A stretch of DNA of 6,520 bases, taken from Betaproteobacteria bacterium (GTDB taxonomy: Bacteria; Pseudomonadota; Gammaproteobacteria; Burkholderiales; Burkholderiaceae_E). Position 1 is the first letter of the stretch. Each line of letters begins with the position of its first letter. Below the pieces are notes generated by a model that did not search any database, was not told where the DNA came from, and saw nothing but the letters and a program-made list of their open reading frames with translations. The position numbers and the translations under genes were made by a program. The stretch covers positions 1 to 6,520 of the forward strand of contig RFVZ01000147.1 in NCBI GenBank assembly GCA_009922405.1. Direction: 5' to 3'. Below, piece by piece: positions 6,131 to 6,520 of the stretch.

Positions 6131-6520
6131 CCCAGCCCAATCACTCAGGCGGCATTCTTGCGGCACTTGAGCGTGAGCGGGCGTTTGACCAGGCTCATGA
6201 CGAGGAACACGACAACCAGGTTCCAAAAGTTCCGCTCTATGCAGCAATTTCTCTGGCGTTGCTCACGCTCGCCTTGGTCAGTGGCGCCCGACTTGCCGGC
6301 TTTGATCCAGTCGATCAGCCCGCACGGGAAGTCGTCGCTCGCGACTTGCGCTTTGAAGATCGCCCAGGCGGCGCTGTCGCCGTTTTCGACAACGCAACCC
6401 AGTCACTCGTTGAAGTGGTTCCCGGCGGGGACGACTCGTTTGTACGCTCGACCCTGCGCAGCATGGCACGCGACCGGCGCCAAGGTGGCGCAGGCTCGGA
6501 GGTGGCGTTTCATCTTGCCG
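6127..6520 (+). CDS. puhC: Photosynthetic complex assembly protein PuhC, 3'-truncated by window edge
   Basis: PuhC is a membrane-anchored factor that, in Rhodobacter, promotes reaction-centre-LH1 organisation. The frame stays open from the ATG at 6127 to the window end, giving 131 residues. A charged cytoplasmic N-terminus (LAALERERAFDQAHDEEHDN) is followed by one membrane helix at about residues 36-53 (VPLYAAISLALLTLALVSG). The periplasmic domain then begins with the PuhC hallmark RDLRFEDRPGGAVAVFDNAT (about 73-92), followed by VVPGGDDSFVRSTLRSMARDRR. PuhC proteins are typically around 150 residues, so perhaps 20-30 residues are missing. The start overlaps the puhB stop (ATGA, 6127-6130) and is backed by GGAG at 6116-6119, so the gene is surely the next member of the puh operon. 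Confidence 0.94.
   Translation, partial: MTQPNHSGGILAALERERAFDQAHDEEHDNQVPKVPLYAAISLALLTLALVSGARLAGFDPVDQPAREVVARDLRFEDRPGGAVAVFDNATQSLVEVVPGGDDSFVRSTLRSMARDRRQGGAGSEVAFHLA

Noticed and set aside
5647..6144. Minus-strand open frame opposite puhB
   Set aside because: It is antisense to an intact, recognisable puhB; the translation has no recognisable domain.

Overview
The window is a piece of a purple-bacterial photosynthesis gene cluster. All genes are on the + strand and packed head to tail, in the order bchB (5' end cut off) - bchL - bchM - lhaA - puhA - puhB - puhC (3' end cut off). Gene content (dark-operative protochlorophyllide reductase, Mg-protoporphyrin methyltransferase, LH1 assembly factor, type II reaction-centre H subunit and its assembly factors) indicates a bacteriochlorophyll-a-type anoxygenic phototroph with a type II reaction centre, most likely a member of the Pseudomonadota or a lineage that acquired such a cluster. 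The DNA is fairly GC-rich throughout and I see no compositional break. I cannot place it more finely without alignments.

Layout: bases 2-1615 are bchB, starting about 37 codons into the gene. A 46-base gap (1616-1661) leads to bchL (1662-2570). bchM follows after one base (2572-3282), then lhaA after nine bases (3292-4729). puhA (4755-5537) has a good ribosome binding site and overlaps puhB (5534-6130) by four bases. puhB in turn overlaps puhC (6127 to the window end) by four bases. There is no gene-free stretch above 50 bases. I see no RNA gene, mobile element, CRISPR array or terminator, and no promoter I could defend.

How the genes work together: BchL is the ATP-dependent electron donor to the BchN-BchB catalytic component that reduces protochlorophyllide. 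BchM makes an earlier intermediate, Mg-protoporphyrin monomethyl ester. LhaA helps build the LH1 antenna. PuhA is the reaction-centre H subunit, and PuhB and PuhC assist reaction-centre and LH1 assembly.

Two things depart from the usual bchFNBHLM-lhaA-puhABC superoperon. First, bchH, the large Mg-chelatase subunit gene normally between bchB and bchL, is absent; only 46 bases separate the two genes. Second, lhaA is broken: its reading frame switches near base 4260 and, judged against the family, about 15-17 codons of a transmembrane segment are also missing. The pattern fits a small out-of-frame deletion, or a sequence error, at a GGGGAC microhomology. No new biological system is apparent.
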